A stretch of DNA of 64,000 nt from JBBATK01 sp044224515 (lineage in GTDB: Bacteria; Bacteroidota; Ignavibacteria; Kapaibacteriales; NICIL-2): positions 186,001-250,000 of the forward strand of contig JBGAKH010000005.1 of the NCBI GenBank assembly GCA_044224515.1, read 5' to 3'. A program made the position numbers and the translations under genes. This document shows positions 26,861 to 35,828 of the stretch, piece after piece; the first letter of the stretch is position 1, and every line of letters starts with the position of its first letter. The notes under the pieces are model-generated. The model saw nothing but the letters and a program-made list of their open reading frames with translations. It was not told where the DNA came from and did no database searches.

Positions 26861-28312
26861 ATGTCTGTCCGTGTACGTTTCGCACCATCTCCAACCGGCT
26901 ATCTGCACGTAGGCGGATTGCGTACCGCGTTGTATAATTATCTCTTTGCCCGTCACCATGGCGGTAGCTTCTTACTGCGAATAGAGGATACAGACCAGAC
27001 GCGTTACGTTGAAGGATCCTTGCAGGATATTATCGAGTCGTTGAATTGGGCCGGTATACGGCCCGATGAAAGTCCGGACAACCCGGGAGACTGTGGTCCC
27101 TACATTCAGAGCGAGCGCACCGAACTCTATCGTTCGCATGCTGCCACGTTGATAGAAAAGGGTATGGCCTACTACGCTTTTGACACGGCTGAAGAGTTGG
27201 ATCGTATGCGCGAGCGACAAAAAGCTGCGGGCATTGCTCCTCGCTACGATCGTTCGGTTATGCGTAACTCGTTTACGTTGGGACCCGACGAGACCGCGCG
27301 TCTGTTGTCGATCGGCGAACCCGCTGCAGTTCGCATGAAAGTGCCCATCAGCGGTGAAGTAAAGTTTCAGGATATGATACGCGGAACTATCGTGGTGCCG
27401 TGCAAAGACGTCGATGATCAGATTCTGCTCAAGAGCGACAACTTCCCGACCTATCATCTTGCCAATGTGGTTGATGACCACATGATGCGCATAAGTCATG
27501 TTATTCGTGGTGAAGAGTGGCTACCCTCTACACCCAAACACGTTCTGCTCTATGAAGGATTTGGATGGCAAGCACCGAGTTTTGCTCACTTGCCGCTCTT
27601 ACTGAACCTCGATAAAACAAAGCTCAGCAAGCGTCAGGGTGATGTTGCAGTGCACGATTACATCAACAAAGGATACTTCAAAGATGCTTTTATCAACTTC
27701 ATCGCTTTGCTGGGCTGGAACCCAAGTGGTGAACGAGAGATTTACAGCATAGAAGAACTCATCAAAGAGTTTAGCCTGGAGAACGTCAACAAATCCGGTG
27801 CAGTCTTCGACTTGAAAAAACTCGACTGGATGAATACGCAGTACTTGAAGCACTATGTCGAAAATGACATACAACGACTTGTCGATCTGGCCCAGCCCCA
27901 ACTGCAGGCTCGAGGAACTCAGGCAGACGACGCTTATGTTGCTCGCGTTATTCGTTTAGTACACGAACGTATTGGCAACATCAACGAGCTGGCAGACTTC
28001 ACTACCTATCTCTTCGGCGATCGCGTAGTTGATGCTGAGTTTAAAGACAAGACCTGGAACGAGCTGTCGGCCGAACGTCTCCATGAACTAGCCGACGTTG
28101 TTGAATCCCTCGATGCTTCAGCGTTCACCCACGATACGATTAATGCTGCCATCACAGCGTACTTACAATCGAAAGGGCTGAAGTTCAAAGACATCGCCAA
28201 TCTCCTGCGCCTAGCCTTGACCGGAAAGTCAGTGGGCGCCGGTATGATGGACACCATGGAAGTGCTGGGTAAAGTGCGCTGTGTGGATCGGATGCGTAGT
28301 ATGACAAACTAG
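26861..28312 (+). CDS. gltX: Glutamate-tRNA ligase
   Basis: This 483-residue class I synthetase opens VRVRFAPSPTGYLHVGGLRTALYNYLFA, with the HIGH-type motif (LHVGG). It has GSFLLRIEDTDQTR, the binding segment YHLANVVDDHMMRISHVIRGEEWLPSTPKH and the KMSKS-type loop KLSKRQGD. A C-terminal helical anticodon-binding domain follows. The order of domains and length match the bacterial enzyme; it charges tRNA-Glu (and tRNA-Gln where no GlnRS exists). Confidence 0.98.
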   Translation: MSVRVRFAPSPTGYLHVGGLRTALYNYLFARHHGGSFLLRIEDTDQTRYVEGSLQDIIESLNWAGIRPDESPDNPGDCGPYIQSERTELYRSHAATLIEKGMAYYAFDTAEELDRMRERQKAAGIAPRYDRSVMRNSFTLGPDETARLLSIGEPAAVRMKVPISGEVKFQDMIRGTIVVPCKDVDDQILLKSDNFPTYHLANVVDDHMMRISHVIRGEEWLPSTPKHVLLYEGFGWQAPSFAHLPLLLNLDKTKLSKRQGDVAVHDYINKGYFKDAFINFIALLGWNPSGEREIYSIEELIKEFSLENVNKSGAVFDLKKLDWMNTQYLKHYVENDIQRLVDLAQPQLQARGTQADDAYVARVIRLVHERIGNINELADFTTYLFGDRVVDAEFKDKTWNELSAERLHELADVVESLDASAFTHDTINAAITAYLQSKGLKFKDIANLLRLALTGKSVGAGMMDTMEVLGKVRCVDRMRSMTN

Positions 28313-28441
28313 GATGAGTCATTGTGAGTCATTGTGCATCATCATACTGCGTACTTAGCATGTTTTATGGACTTTTAAGATCGAAGCTGAAGTGAGATAC
28401 GCTTCCTTTCTCTACGAAATTTTAGTTGAGTCAGTTAAACT

Positions 28442-28945
28442 ATGATCACACGATATCTTCATTTCCTACTGAGCCTCGGACTGTTAGCTTTCTGTCTTTC
28501 CTGTGGAAGTAGCAGTTCATCGGTGAAGGGTTCAGGTGATCGCGTCGTGACGGATTGCATACGACCGAATATGAAAGAGGTTCGGGTACGCTGGGGAGAT
28601 TGGATAGACTCAACAGATGTTTTGTCGGGCTACGAAATTGACGCCCAAGGACGATTGTTTAAATACTCTGCCTCCCCACATTCTCAGAAGTATTTGCGTG
28701 ACTCAATCGGAACCGTTTCAAGGGAGCAACTGTGTATGTCGATCGACACAGTCCGAAAGACCTTCTTAAAGATTCAGACCCTTTGGGTGCACGCTCCGCA
28801 CATGCGCTACGTGGAGTATCAGAACCCGGAGGCATCACTGAGTTTAAGGGCTGTCTGGGATTCTCGTTTTCAGACCTACGGTAGTCGTGAGTTTCGTGCT
28901 ATCTTTGACTCGCTTTCCACTCTCGTTCCACCACGACGCGAATGA
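28442..28945 (+). CDS. Hypothetical lipoprotein
   Basis: This 167-residue protein has a signal peptide with lipobox (LLAFCLSC, Cys about 21) followed by a Ser-rich linker. The mature part (EVRVRWGDWIDSTDVLSGYEIDAQGRLF ... SIDTVRKTFLKIQTL ... LWVHAPHMRYVEY) looks like a small folded domain with no recognised family. Its stop overlaps the start of the sigma-54-type regulator gene by 4 bp (ATGA), so the two are translationally coupled and may share a process. Confidence 0.72.
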   Translation: MITRYLHFLLSLGLLAFCLSCGSSSSSVKGSGDRVVTDCIRPNMKEVRVRWGDWIDSTDVLSGYEIDAQGRLFKYSASPHSQKYLRDSIGTVSREQLCMSIDTVRKTFLKIQTLWVHAPHMRYVEYQNPEASLSLRAVWDSRFQTYGSREFRAIFDSLSTLVPPRRE

Positions 28946-30330
28946 ACGTACTCATAGTAGACGATAATGCTGATTTCTGTTCCACGCTGAGTGATATTAT
29001 TCACTCCCAGGGATGGAATGCAACGACGCTCAATACGCCTGAATCCGCTATTGAGTATTTAGCCGCACATGCCGGACAAGTCCAAGTTCTTTTGCTAGAC
29101 ATAGAGTTCGATCATCGTTCAGCACTCAACGGTCTGGATATCCTAGCTCACTCTGTAAAGCACCATCCGGCGATCCCGGTCATCATGATCTCCGGAAAAG
29201 GAACAATTGAAACGGCAGTTCGGGCAACCAAGCTTGGCGCACTTAATTTCATCGAGAAGAGCACACTGTCCCAAGATCATCTCTTAGATGTCATTCGCAG
29301 TGCCGCGCAACGTTCCATTCAAAACTCGAAAATCGACGAGCTCATGCTGTTGATTGAGCAGCATGGAATTGTAGGGAAGAGCAAAGCCATGCAAGCTGTA
29401 GCCGATAAAATCATTCGCTACGGTCGCACAGAGCTCTCCGTCTTGATTACCGGTGAAACCGGTACAGGCAAGAAACTTGTGGCGAATGCGCTGCATGCAG
29501 TGAGTAAACGCTCGAAGTATAGTTGTGTAACGGTGGATATACCCAATATTCCCCGTGAGCTGTTTCAATCTGAGTTGTTCGGACACCTCCGCGGGTCTTT
29601 TTCCGGTGCGCTGTCGGACAAAAAAGGACTCTTCCATCACGCCAACCGTGGAACCTTGTTTCTCGATGAGATTGGTGACCTTCCGCTGGAATCGCAAGCA
29701 TACCTATTGTTGCCGATCGAAGAGCGAATTATACGTCGCGTCGGCTCCATCGAAGCTGAATCTGTCGACATTCGTCTGATATCCGCTACGGATAAGGACT
29801 TGGTTGAATCGATGAAAAAGGGACAGTTCCGCGAGCAGCTCTACCACCGTCTACGCGAGTGCGAGATTTACCTTCCGAGTTTATCGGAGCGTCGCGACGA
29901 CATTCCCTTGATCACAGAGCATTATGTGCAGAAACACAACCAAGAGCACAATGACCAAAAAGTGATTTCACCCTCGGCTCTGGAATATCTGCAAAACAGG
30001 GATTGGAACGGAAATGTCCGCGAACTCTCCTCTGTACTTCGGGTCATCCTTCAGACTTCTTCCAACGAGGTGATCGAGGTGAGTGACATTCACTCAGCTG
30101 CAACTTCTGCTCAAGTACATGATTCCCGAATTCCCGGGTCCATCATTTCGTTGGATCGTACACGTCGTGAAGACCTTGAGCGAGTCGACAAGTTAAAAAT
30201 TGAGTCGATGCTCAAAACGTTTAGTGGTAATGTCAGTAAAACCGCTGCACAGCTTGGCGTAAGCCGCGAAACTCTTCATGTGAAGATTCGCAAGTACGGC
30301 ATCAACGTTCATGAGTTCCGCGAACGTTAA
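28942..30330 (+). CDS. NtrC-family response regulator (sigma-54 activator type)
   Basis: This 462-residue protein has a receiver domain (about 1-120; acidic pocket D7/D8, phosphate-accepting D53 in LLLDIEFD, MISGKGT), an AAA+ domain (about 135-370; Walker A GETGTGKK, Walker B GTLFLDEIGDLP, sensor LISATDKDL) and a Fis-type helix-turn-helix (KTAAQLGVSRETLHVKIRKYGI). The loop that contacts sigma-54, normally GAFTGA, reads GSFSGA. No histidine kinase or rpoN gene lies nearby. It overlaps the lipoprotein gene by 4 bp. Confidence 0.93.
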   Translation: MNVLIVDDNADFCSTLSDIIHSQGWNATTLNTPESAIEYLAAHAGQVQVLLLDIEFDHRSALNGLDILAHSVKHHPAIPVIMISGKGTIETAVRATKLGALNFIEKSTLSQDHLLDVIRSAAQRSIQNSKIDELMLLIEQHGIVGKSKAMQAVADKIIRYGRTELSVLITGETGTGKKLVANALHAVSKRSKYSCVTVDIPNIPRELFQSELFGHLRGSFSGALSDKKGLFHHANRGTLFLDEIGDLPLESQAYLLLPIEERIIRRVGSIEAESVDIRLISATDKDLVESMKKGQFREQLYHRLRECEIYLPSLSERRDDIPLITEHYVQKHNQEHNDQKVISPSALEYLQNRDWNGNVRELSSVLRVILQTSSNEVIEVSDIHSAATSAQVHDSRIPGSIISLDRTRREDLERVDKLKIESMLKTFSGNVSKTAAQLGVSRETLHVKIRKYGINVHEFRER

Positions 30331-30407
30331 GTCTACCTTTTGAAAGTCCGGCGCGGATTGCTACGCAACACCGGCATGTTTAGACAGTGGACCCGACGTA
30401 GATCGCA

Positions 30408-30848
30408 TTACTTCTCGACCATCACTGTTACGGGACCCCAATTCACCAACGACACATCCATCATAGCTCCGAAGACGCCCGTGCTCACGCGCAGACCATA
30501 TGCGCTGCGGAGCTGCTGAACGAACGTCTGGTACAAGGGCTGAGCGTGTTCGGGTCGCGCAGATTCGATAAAACTTGGACGAAATCCTTTTGAGCAATCA
30601 CCGTACAGAGTGAATTGCGAGACGACCAAAATCTCCCGCGCCGTATCTATTGTCGACAGATTCATCTTCTCGTCAGCATCCGCAAACAAGCGAAGATTGG
30701 CGACTTTATGCGCTACCCAACGCGCACGATCTTCGTCGTCGGAGCTATGAACACCCAGCAGAACCAACAATCCTTCCTCTATGGAAGAGTGTAGCCGTGA
30801 ATCGATGTGAACCGAGGCTGATCGAACTCTTTGAACGAGTGCTCGCAT
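30408..30848 (-). CDS. dtd: D-aminoacyl-tRNA deacylase
   Basis: This 146-residue protein opens MRALVQRVRSASVHID and has the diagnostic SQFTLYGDCSKGFRPSF motif and a C-terminal LVNWGPVTV (family consensus NxGPVT). It removes mischarged D-amino acids (and glycine from tRNA-Ala) as a proofreading enzyme. The ATG at 30848 gives the usual family N-terminus; an upstream in-frame start would add 14 unrelated residues. Convergent with the upstream regulator gene. Confidence 0.96.
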   Translation of the reverse strand: MRALVQRVRSASVHIDSRLHSSIEEGLLVLLGVHSSDDEDRARWVAHKVANLRLFADADEKMNLSTIDTAREILVVSQFTLYGDCSKGFRPSFIESARPEHAQPLYQTFVQQLRSAYGLRVSTGVFGAMMDVSLVNWGPVTVMVEK

Positions 30849-31046
30849 GATGATCCCTGCTTGGTGTGAAATTGGCTTGAGGTATTGCATTCCAATGCTG
30901 CAAAATACTTTCTGTGCACAAATAGTTCTGTGAGGATGAAACTAGGGTGTGGGCAAATACGTATGATCATTTATAAATTGACAAAGCATTCGGGATAAAT
31001 CCTGAGGCTGTTGCCGGACTTTCATTCACTACTCATTAGAGGATTT

Positions 31047-31961
31047 ATGTTTTTGATGGTTGTTGGTCTCATTGCCTTCGTTATCGGCTTTGCGTTGCGA
31101 CGTGCGGACGCCAACCTGCATCGTTTTTCAGTACTGGCTCGAGTTGGAGGTTTGGCTCTGCTCGTGATTGGATTTTTCTTCTCGACCTTCCGACAAATCG
31201 ACGCCGGAAATGTTGGTGTTTTAAAATTGTTTGGTCAAGTACAGAAGGATCGTGTGCTGTATGAGGGATTGAACTTGGTTAACCCTCTTTACAATGTTGA
31301 AGTAATGAACATTCGTCAGCTCAATTATACTATGAGCTCCGTCCATGATGAAGGCAACAAAGAGGGAGATGATGCAGTGCATGTTCGTTGCAATGATGGA
31401 CTCGAAGTTGCGATCGACATGACTGTTCTCTATCGTCTAATGCCTGCCAAATCACCTGACGTGTTTCAACTTTTAGGTCCGGCCTTTGAAGAGCAGTTCG
31501 TTCGACCGGTTATCCGATCCCGTATTCGTGAAAGTGCTGTGTACTACTCGGCAACAGACTTGTACAGTGGCCGACGAGCCCAGTTTGAATCACAATTGCG
31601 CGATATGCTGGTAGATGACTTTCTTAAGAATGGTTTTGAGCTCAAGCAAGTCTTGATTCGAAATGTCGTTCTTCCTCAAACCGTTACCGAGAGCATTGAA
31701 CGCAAGATCGCAGCTATCCAAGAAGCACAGCGCCAAGACTATGTGCTGGAAAAGGTTAAGAAAGAAGCAGAAATGAAGCGCCAAGAAGCTCAAGGTACTG
31801 CCGATGCACAAAAGATTCTAGCCTCCGGTTTGAGCGATAAGATCCTGCAGTTTGAAGCGATTAAAGTTCAGAAAGAACTCGTAAACTCACCAAACTCGAA
31901 GATTATCGTCATGGGTGGAAAGTCTACACCACTGATTCTTGACGCCAAAGGCTCGGAGTAA
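31047..31961 (+). CDS. Prohibitin/SPFH-domain membrane protein
   Basis: This 304-residue protein has two N-terminal membrane helices (about residues 1-20 and 33-50), then an SPFH/band-7 domain (FRQIDAGNVGVLKLFGQVQKDRVLYEGLNLVNPLYNVEVM; VAIDMTVLYRL) and a long coiled-coil tail (IAAIQEAQRQDYVLEKVKKEAEMKRQEAQGTADAQKILA). These are features of prohibitin-like scaffolds that form membrane rings and control proteases. The ATG at 31047 follows an AGAGGA ribosome-binding site; the upstream TTG at 31011 has no such site. A strong hairpin lies 85 bp downstream. Confidence 0.9.
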   Translation: MFLMVVGLIAFVIGFALRRADANLHRFSVLARVGGLALLVIGFFFSTFRQIDAGNVGVLKLFGQVQKDRVLYEGLNLVNPLYNVEVMNIRQLNYTMSSVHDEGNKEGDDAVHVRCNDGLEVAIDMTVLYRLMPAKSPDVFQLLGPAFEEQFVRPVIRSRIRESAVYYSATDLYSGRRAQFESQLRDMLVDDFLKNGFELKQVLIRNVVLPQTVTESIERKIAAIQEAQRQDYVLEKVKKEAEMKRQEAQGTADAQKILASGLSDKILQFEAIKVQKELVNSPNSKIIVMGGKSTPLILDAKGSE

Positions 31962-32045
31962 AACAGTATAACACGGGAAGATTGTCCTCCACAACTGCTG
32001 ATACATCCTCCGTATTCCATGTAGAAAACACATTTCGCTTTGTTC

Positions 32046-32074
32046 TCAGGGCTATTGCGAAGCAATAGCCCTGA
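32046..32074. terminator. Perfect 13-bp hairpin, GAA loop, after the SPFH gene; possible terminator
   Basis: TCAGGGCTATTGC, loop GAA, GCAATAGCCCTGA, followed by TTCTTTATT. The tip GCGAAGC is a sequence known to form an exceptionally stable DNA mini-hairpin. It may end the SPFH transcript and belongs by shape to the REP-like set. Confidence 0.75.
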
Positions 32075-32142
32075 TTCTTTATTGGAGAATCAGGTCTTGT
32101 GTTGTACTTTGCCATTCTTGTTATACCATTGAATTGCATGGC

Positions 32143-32520
32143 ATGCCGCCTTCAACGAACAAGGAACGCGCACAACATTTTCTTGAACTAGTCTGTGCAG
32201 GGCGTGTCGACACTGCTTTTGCCGACTATGTCGCGTTTCGTTTCATCCACCACAATCCGTTTTACAAGTCCGACAGAGAGTCGCTTAAGGATGGTATGAG
32301 CGTTGCAGCCAAGCTTTTTCCCGAACGTACTATTTCAGTACGCAGAATCGTTGAGGAGGGTGGAATGGTTGCAGTGCACTCCGTAATGGTCCTTAAACCC
32401 GGACAACCCGAAATGATAACTGCGCATTTTATGCTGTTTGAAAACGAGAGAATCGTTGAATTGTGGGATCTGGGAATGCCCATACCGCCGGACAAAGTTA
32501 ATGAACTGGGTATGGTTTAA
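32143..32520 (+). CDS. SnoaL-like (NTF2-fold) protein
   Basis: This 125-residue protein has the NTF2-like pattern RFIHHNPF (His-Asn near the pocket), IVEEGGMVAVHSVMVL, ITAHFMLFENERIVELWDLGMPIP and an ending VNELGMV; the WDLGxPIP sequence is typical of the SnoaL-like polyketide-cyclase-related group. Such proteins are small-molecule isomerases/hydrolases or binding proteins; the substrate cannot be predicted. The ATG at 32143 is preferred over the upstream TTG at 32134. Confidence 0.85.
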   Translation: MPPSTNKERAQHFLELVCAGRVDTAFADYVAFRFIHHNPFYKSDRESLKDGMSVAAKLFPERTISVRRIVEEGGMVAVHSVMVLKPGQPEMITAHFMLFENERIVELWDLGMPIPPDKVNELGMV

Positions 32521-32849
32521 ACATCGTCACGACATCGTGATTCGTGAGTTTCCTGTGTAAACGACGATCGGATACTAGCTTGTTCTTTCGGTGAATCCTG
32601 CTTGCGGTCGTATAACACAAACCTAACTTTACCTAACCAAGCCAAACCAAACCAAACACTTTACTCGAGTCAAACCGATACATCACTTCTGTGTGTACTG
32701 AAGCGACTCATTGCCGGTTCAATCCCATATAATGCACGGGATAGTGTTTTGATATCAGATGCAATGGTAGTATAGCGCCGATAGGTCTTTAAACGAAGAA
32801 CCCCTGCCCACAGGCGAGGGGTTCCCCGATCCTCAATTTATCGAGCGCA
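32521..32849. other. Intergenic region with CCAAA-rich low-complexity patch
   Basis: The 329-bp gap between convergent genes has a low-complexity patch of repeated ACCAA/CCAAA units at about 32624-32659 and the terminator at 32798-32824. No gene is seen. Confidence 0.45.
32798..32824 (-). terminator. Terminator hairpin after the T9SS cargo gene
   Basis: GAACCCCTGCC pairs with GGC-G-AGGGGTTC around a CACA loop, with one bulged G. It lies 25 bp after the stop at 32850. On the minus strand it is followed by a T-rich TTCGTTT stretch. Confidence 0.75.
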
Positions 32850-33878
32850 CTAGTGAATGATGCATAGTGTGTGCTGCGAGGTGCGTCCGTTGTATTCAAC
32901 CCGAAGCATGTACACACCACTCGCCAGCGAGGTAGTGTTTATCAGGTAGTTGGAGTGACTCCCCGCATCGAAACGTTGAACCAAAGCAGAGCACTGATCA
33001 TAGATCTCAACTAGTCCAATACGATCCGAAGGGTCGGTGCCAACAATGCGTAGGTACTCTTGAGCCGGCTGCGGAAGAAGGCTGAACGAAAGGGCTGTAT
33101 TTTCATTGGACACATCATCACTGATCGCACTCACATACTCCGCGCTAGTCGTCCGTGTTCCGAAACCGGCAAAGCTGATTTGATGTACACTGAGCAAAGA
33201 GCCTCCCGTATAACTCGGAGAGAAGTGCGAGTAGTAAATCATATGCATGGTCAGCTTTTGCGTTGTGTCAGTGCTGTACGCCATCGTATAGGTCAAATAG
33301 CTCACAACGCGAGCGACGTTGTCATACTGCAGTCCATGCGGAAGCTTTAAACTGCCATAGCCATCGACATAGGAGCTGTCAATGGCGGAGTACACGATAC
33401 CTGAAGAACCGCTTACAACACCTGCAAACTCGTCTCTTAGACTTGATTGATATGACCGAGGAAATGTTGTGATCAATCGAGGATTTGACATGCGGTCGGT
33501 ATCCGATGATGAGGCTGTACCATATGCTTCCATTTTGGAGTCATCCACATAGAAATAGGTGTATGCAATTGAACTCTGTTGAGTTTGCACCGCTATGTTT
33601 GCCTGTGGAAACAGTGACTGGGCCGGGGTGCCGGCTGCAGCCATGTATGTTTCTGTAAATACTGCTCCGGAGTCTGTTAATGACGTGTAATCCCACGTTG
33701 CATTTGGTCCGGCAGCACCGATGCTCACGGAAGCTACTCGAGCCGCTTGGTGACTAATCGTTCGTCCGACAGCAGGGACTATGGAACGTGTGATAATGGG
33801 ACCTTCTGCGCATAGTTGGACGCCGGATGTCATGCCAACCAGTCCGACCAGAAGAGCGATGCGATAAAGAGTTTTCAT
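32850..33878 (-). CDS. T9SS-secreted hypothetical protein
   Basis: This 342-residue protein has a signal peptide (LYRIALLVGLVGMTSGVQLCA), a central region of about 230 residues rich in Ser, Thr and Tyr with the opening RSIVPAVGRTISHQAARVASVSIGAAGPNATWDYTSL, and a C-terminal T9SS type A-like sorting tail (SLLPQPAQEYLRIVG ... GLVEIYDQCSALVQRF ... ASGVYMLRVEY). The central part starts with a signature NATWDYTSLTDSG reminiscent of other Bacteroidota surface proteins, function unknown. The ATG at 33878 places the signal peptide at the N-terminus. Confidence 0.85.
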   Translation of the reverse strand: MKTLYRIALLVGLVGMTSGVQLCAEGPIITRSIVPAVGRTISHQAARVASVSIGAAGPNATWDYTSLTDSGAVFTETYMAAAGTPAQSLFPQANIAVQTQQSSIAYTYFYVDDSKMEAYGTASSSDTDRMSNPRLITTFPRSYQSSLRDEFAGVVSGSSGIVYSAIDSSYVDGYGSLKLPHGLQYDNVARVVSYLTYTMAYSTDTTQKLTMHMIYYSHFSPSYTGGSLLSVHQISFAGFGTRTTSAEYVSAISDDVSNENTALSFSLLPQPAQEYLRIVGTDPSDRIGLVEIYDQCSALVQRFDAGSHSNYLINTTSLASGVYMLRVEYNGRTSQHTLCIIH

Positions 33879-34201
33879 AACAAGTGCTCCCATAAAGTTC
33901 AACAACTCAACTTTTTCAAAATCTTGTGACTCAACTGTGCCGGTGGAGCATCAGCTCACGGTTCAAAAGTCGAGCTACGCGGGAGCATACACTATGATTG
34001 AACTTAGGGTCTCGACTGATATTGATCAGTCCGACGTGAATTCAAAAATCTTGGCAGGGAGTGTTGGAAGAGAGTGTTGGAAGAGTACGTTGACGAAGAT
34101 CGACGCAGAAGTGCCGGCCCCTAGTAATTGCGGCACAGATTCGTGCACCATGTGGAGAATTGAGAGGAAAGGACTGTCGGTGCTGATCAGGGTGTTCGTT
34201 A

Positions 34202-35350
34202 CTACGATCCGATGAGGAAGATTTGACGTAGACTCAACACGAGGGTTACAAGGTTCAAGTGGATTTGCCCATTCCCGCGGATGTTTCGTATGCACTCCTC
34301 AATTCGTTCGAGGGCTGCATGGTAGTCGCGTTGAGCGTATGCGCCGACAAATTTCTTCAAGATCTCCGACTGATCTTGATTGATGAGGTGCACGTCCGAT
34401 GCGCCGCTTTGTATCAACATGGCATCGCGAATCCAGATCATAAGCAAACTCAACATCCGCTCCATGTCGCCTTTGTCAGCATTCTGCGTCAACGCATCGA
34501 GCTTGCCAAGAATGTCCACGCGATAGTTTCCGCCGCGCATTGCTGAACGAAGCAAGTCAACGATGTCATTGCGCAACTGCTGCGTATCATCGTCCTGCAA
34601 AGACATTGCCGTTGAATAGCTGCCTTGAGAAAGTGACGCACAGAGTCTGGCATTTTGCTCAGACATCCCCACACGCTCGACTAGTGCTGCGCGTATGTCG
34701 TCATCGCTCAGTGGATCGAACTGAATTTGCTGACACCGAGAGAGAATCGTTTGCGGTAGCATGTCCTTTCGTGAGCTGCATAAAATCATTGTCACCCGCG
34801 GCTGAGGCTCTTCGAGAGTTTTAAGGAAGGCATTGGCAGCCTCCATCGTCATCTGCTCAGCTTCGAAAAACACGATCACTCGATGGCCACCCTGACTTTG
34901 ACTGAGTTGAACGGATTTCTTCAACTCACGGATGGATGCAATGCGAATCTGTGAGGCATTGGCCATGGAGACATTGTGATACGGGTTCTCCGCCTTCAGC
35001 TGTATCTGCTCCTGTAATTGTGCCAATTGCTCTTCGCTAAACTTGCCTATTGCACTGTCATCATCGGAACCGCTGCCCTTACCGGCGGGCAGAGCGAATA
35101 TGAGCTTCAAGTTGGGATGTTGTAAATGCGAGAACTGCAGACATGAACGACAAGTGCCGCATGCTTCAATAGTGTCTGCGCTTCGAAGCGGAGCCTCGCA
35201 GTTCAGACACTTGGCAAGTTCCAGTGCCATGGCATCTTTGCCTACACCTTCAGGTCCCCAAAAGCAGTAGGCATGCGCTACACGTCCGCTAAGCAATGCT
35301 CGCTGAAGATTGTCTTTCGCACGTTCTTGTCCTAAGACGGTCGACCACAT
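34202..35350 (-). CDS. holB: DNA polymerase III delta-prime subunit
   Basis: This 382-residue AAA+ protein has a clamp-loader N-terminus (VLGQERAKDNLQRAL), Walker A-like GPEGVGKD, a zinc-binding cysteine set (CLNC ... CGTCRSC, residues about 48-69), the DExx box replaced as in delta-prime (VIVFFEAEQM), and the SRC motif (QTILSRCQQIQF). It forms part of the clamp loader that loads the sliding clamp. A 50-residue insert (ALPAGKGSGSDDDSAIG, linker) lies after the zinc site. It is transcribed leftward with no adjoining operon partner. Confidence 0.93.
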   Translation of the reverse strand: MWSTVLGQERAKDNLQRALLSGRVAHAYCFWGPEGVGKDAMALELAKCLNCEAPLRSADTIEACGTCRSCLQFSHLQHPNLKLIFALPAGKGSGSDDDSAIGKFSEEQLAQLQEQIQLKAENPYHNVSMANASQIRIASIRELKKSVQLSQSQGGHRVIVFFEAEQMTMEAANAFLKTLEEPQPRVTMILCSSRKDMLPQTILSRCQQIQFDPLSDDDIRAALVERVGMSEQNARLCASLSQGSYSTAMSLQDDDTQQLRNDIVDLLRSAMRGGNYRVDILGKLDALTQNADKGDMERMLSLLMIWIRDAMLIQSGASDVHLINQDQSEILKKFVGAYAQRDYHAALERIEECIRNIRGNGQIHLNLVTLVLSLRQIFLIGS

Positions 35351-35828
35351 AGGCTCTTTTTAGTACAGTTTCGCTCTCTACGTATGCTTAAGCGTGAAAA
35401 GAATCAGCATGGACGTGTAATCCGGCACATATGTCGACACCGGTGAACATCTGACCACGCAGTGTTGACACAAGAGTACCGGAAATGGGATGTTTGCAGA
35501 CATCACAGTGAAGCAAACTAGCTCAGCGCAGGTTTTTAGGGTAGGTGAAAATGGAGGATGGGGAAAGATTGAGTTGAGCTGTTTCTCGCCGGAACAGCTT
35601 GAGCACAGAATAAAGTCTGATGAGATCAACATCGCAAGCGGACTTGAGCCGGACTGAAGCTTGATCAAAAGGCTGTCTACGCTCCTCGTGGTGCTCAGAG
35701 AGAGCGAACGCTCTACAACCCGAAGGTCATAGAGCGCCGACAGGTGCTCTCTCTGTTTTTGTCAAGATTCAATGAACGATTCGGACTAGTACTTTCTTCT
35801 TGCTCGTGTTGCTGAACAGTGTGAAACT
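35351..35828. other. Intergenic region upstream of holB; no protein gene supported
   Basis: The 478-bp gap between holB (start at 35350) and arsM (stop at 35829) holds no credible protein gene. A 96-codon minus-strand frame is Cys-rich but lacks any family sign. The right part contains a structured element described separately at 35696-35760. Confidence 0.45.
35696..35760 (+). terminator. Branched hairpin with T-tract: plus-strand terminator or end of a small RNA
   Basis: An outer 10-bp stem (CAGAGAGAGC 35696-35705 with GCTCTCTCTG 35746-35755) encloses an inner 7-bp stem (CGCTCTA 35709-35715 with TAGAGCG 35730-35736), whose loop can form ACC-CGAA-GGT. Five T follow at 35756-35760. No annotated plus-strand gene lies upstream in the gap, so it could end an unrecognised RNA transcribed from about 35360-35690. 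Confidence 0.5.

Noticed and set aside
35378..35668. A Cys-rich 96-codon minus-strand frame between holB and arsM
   Set aside because: The cysteines follow no known metal-binding spacing and no ribosome site or family pattern is present.
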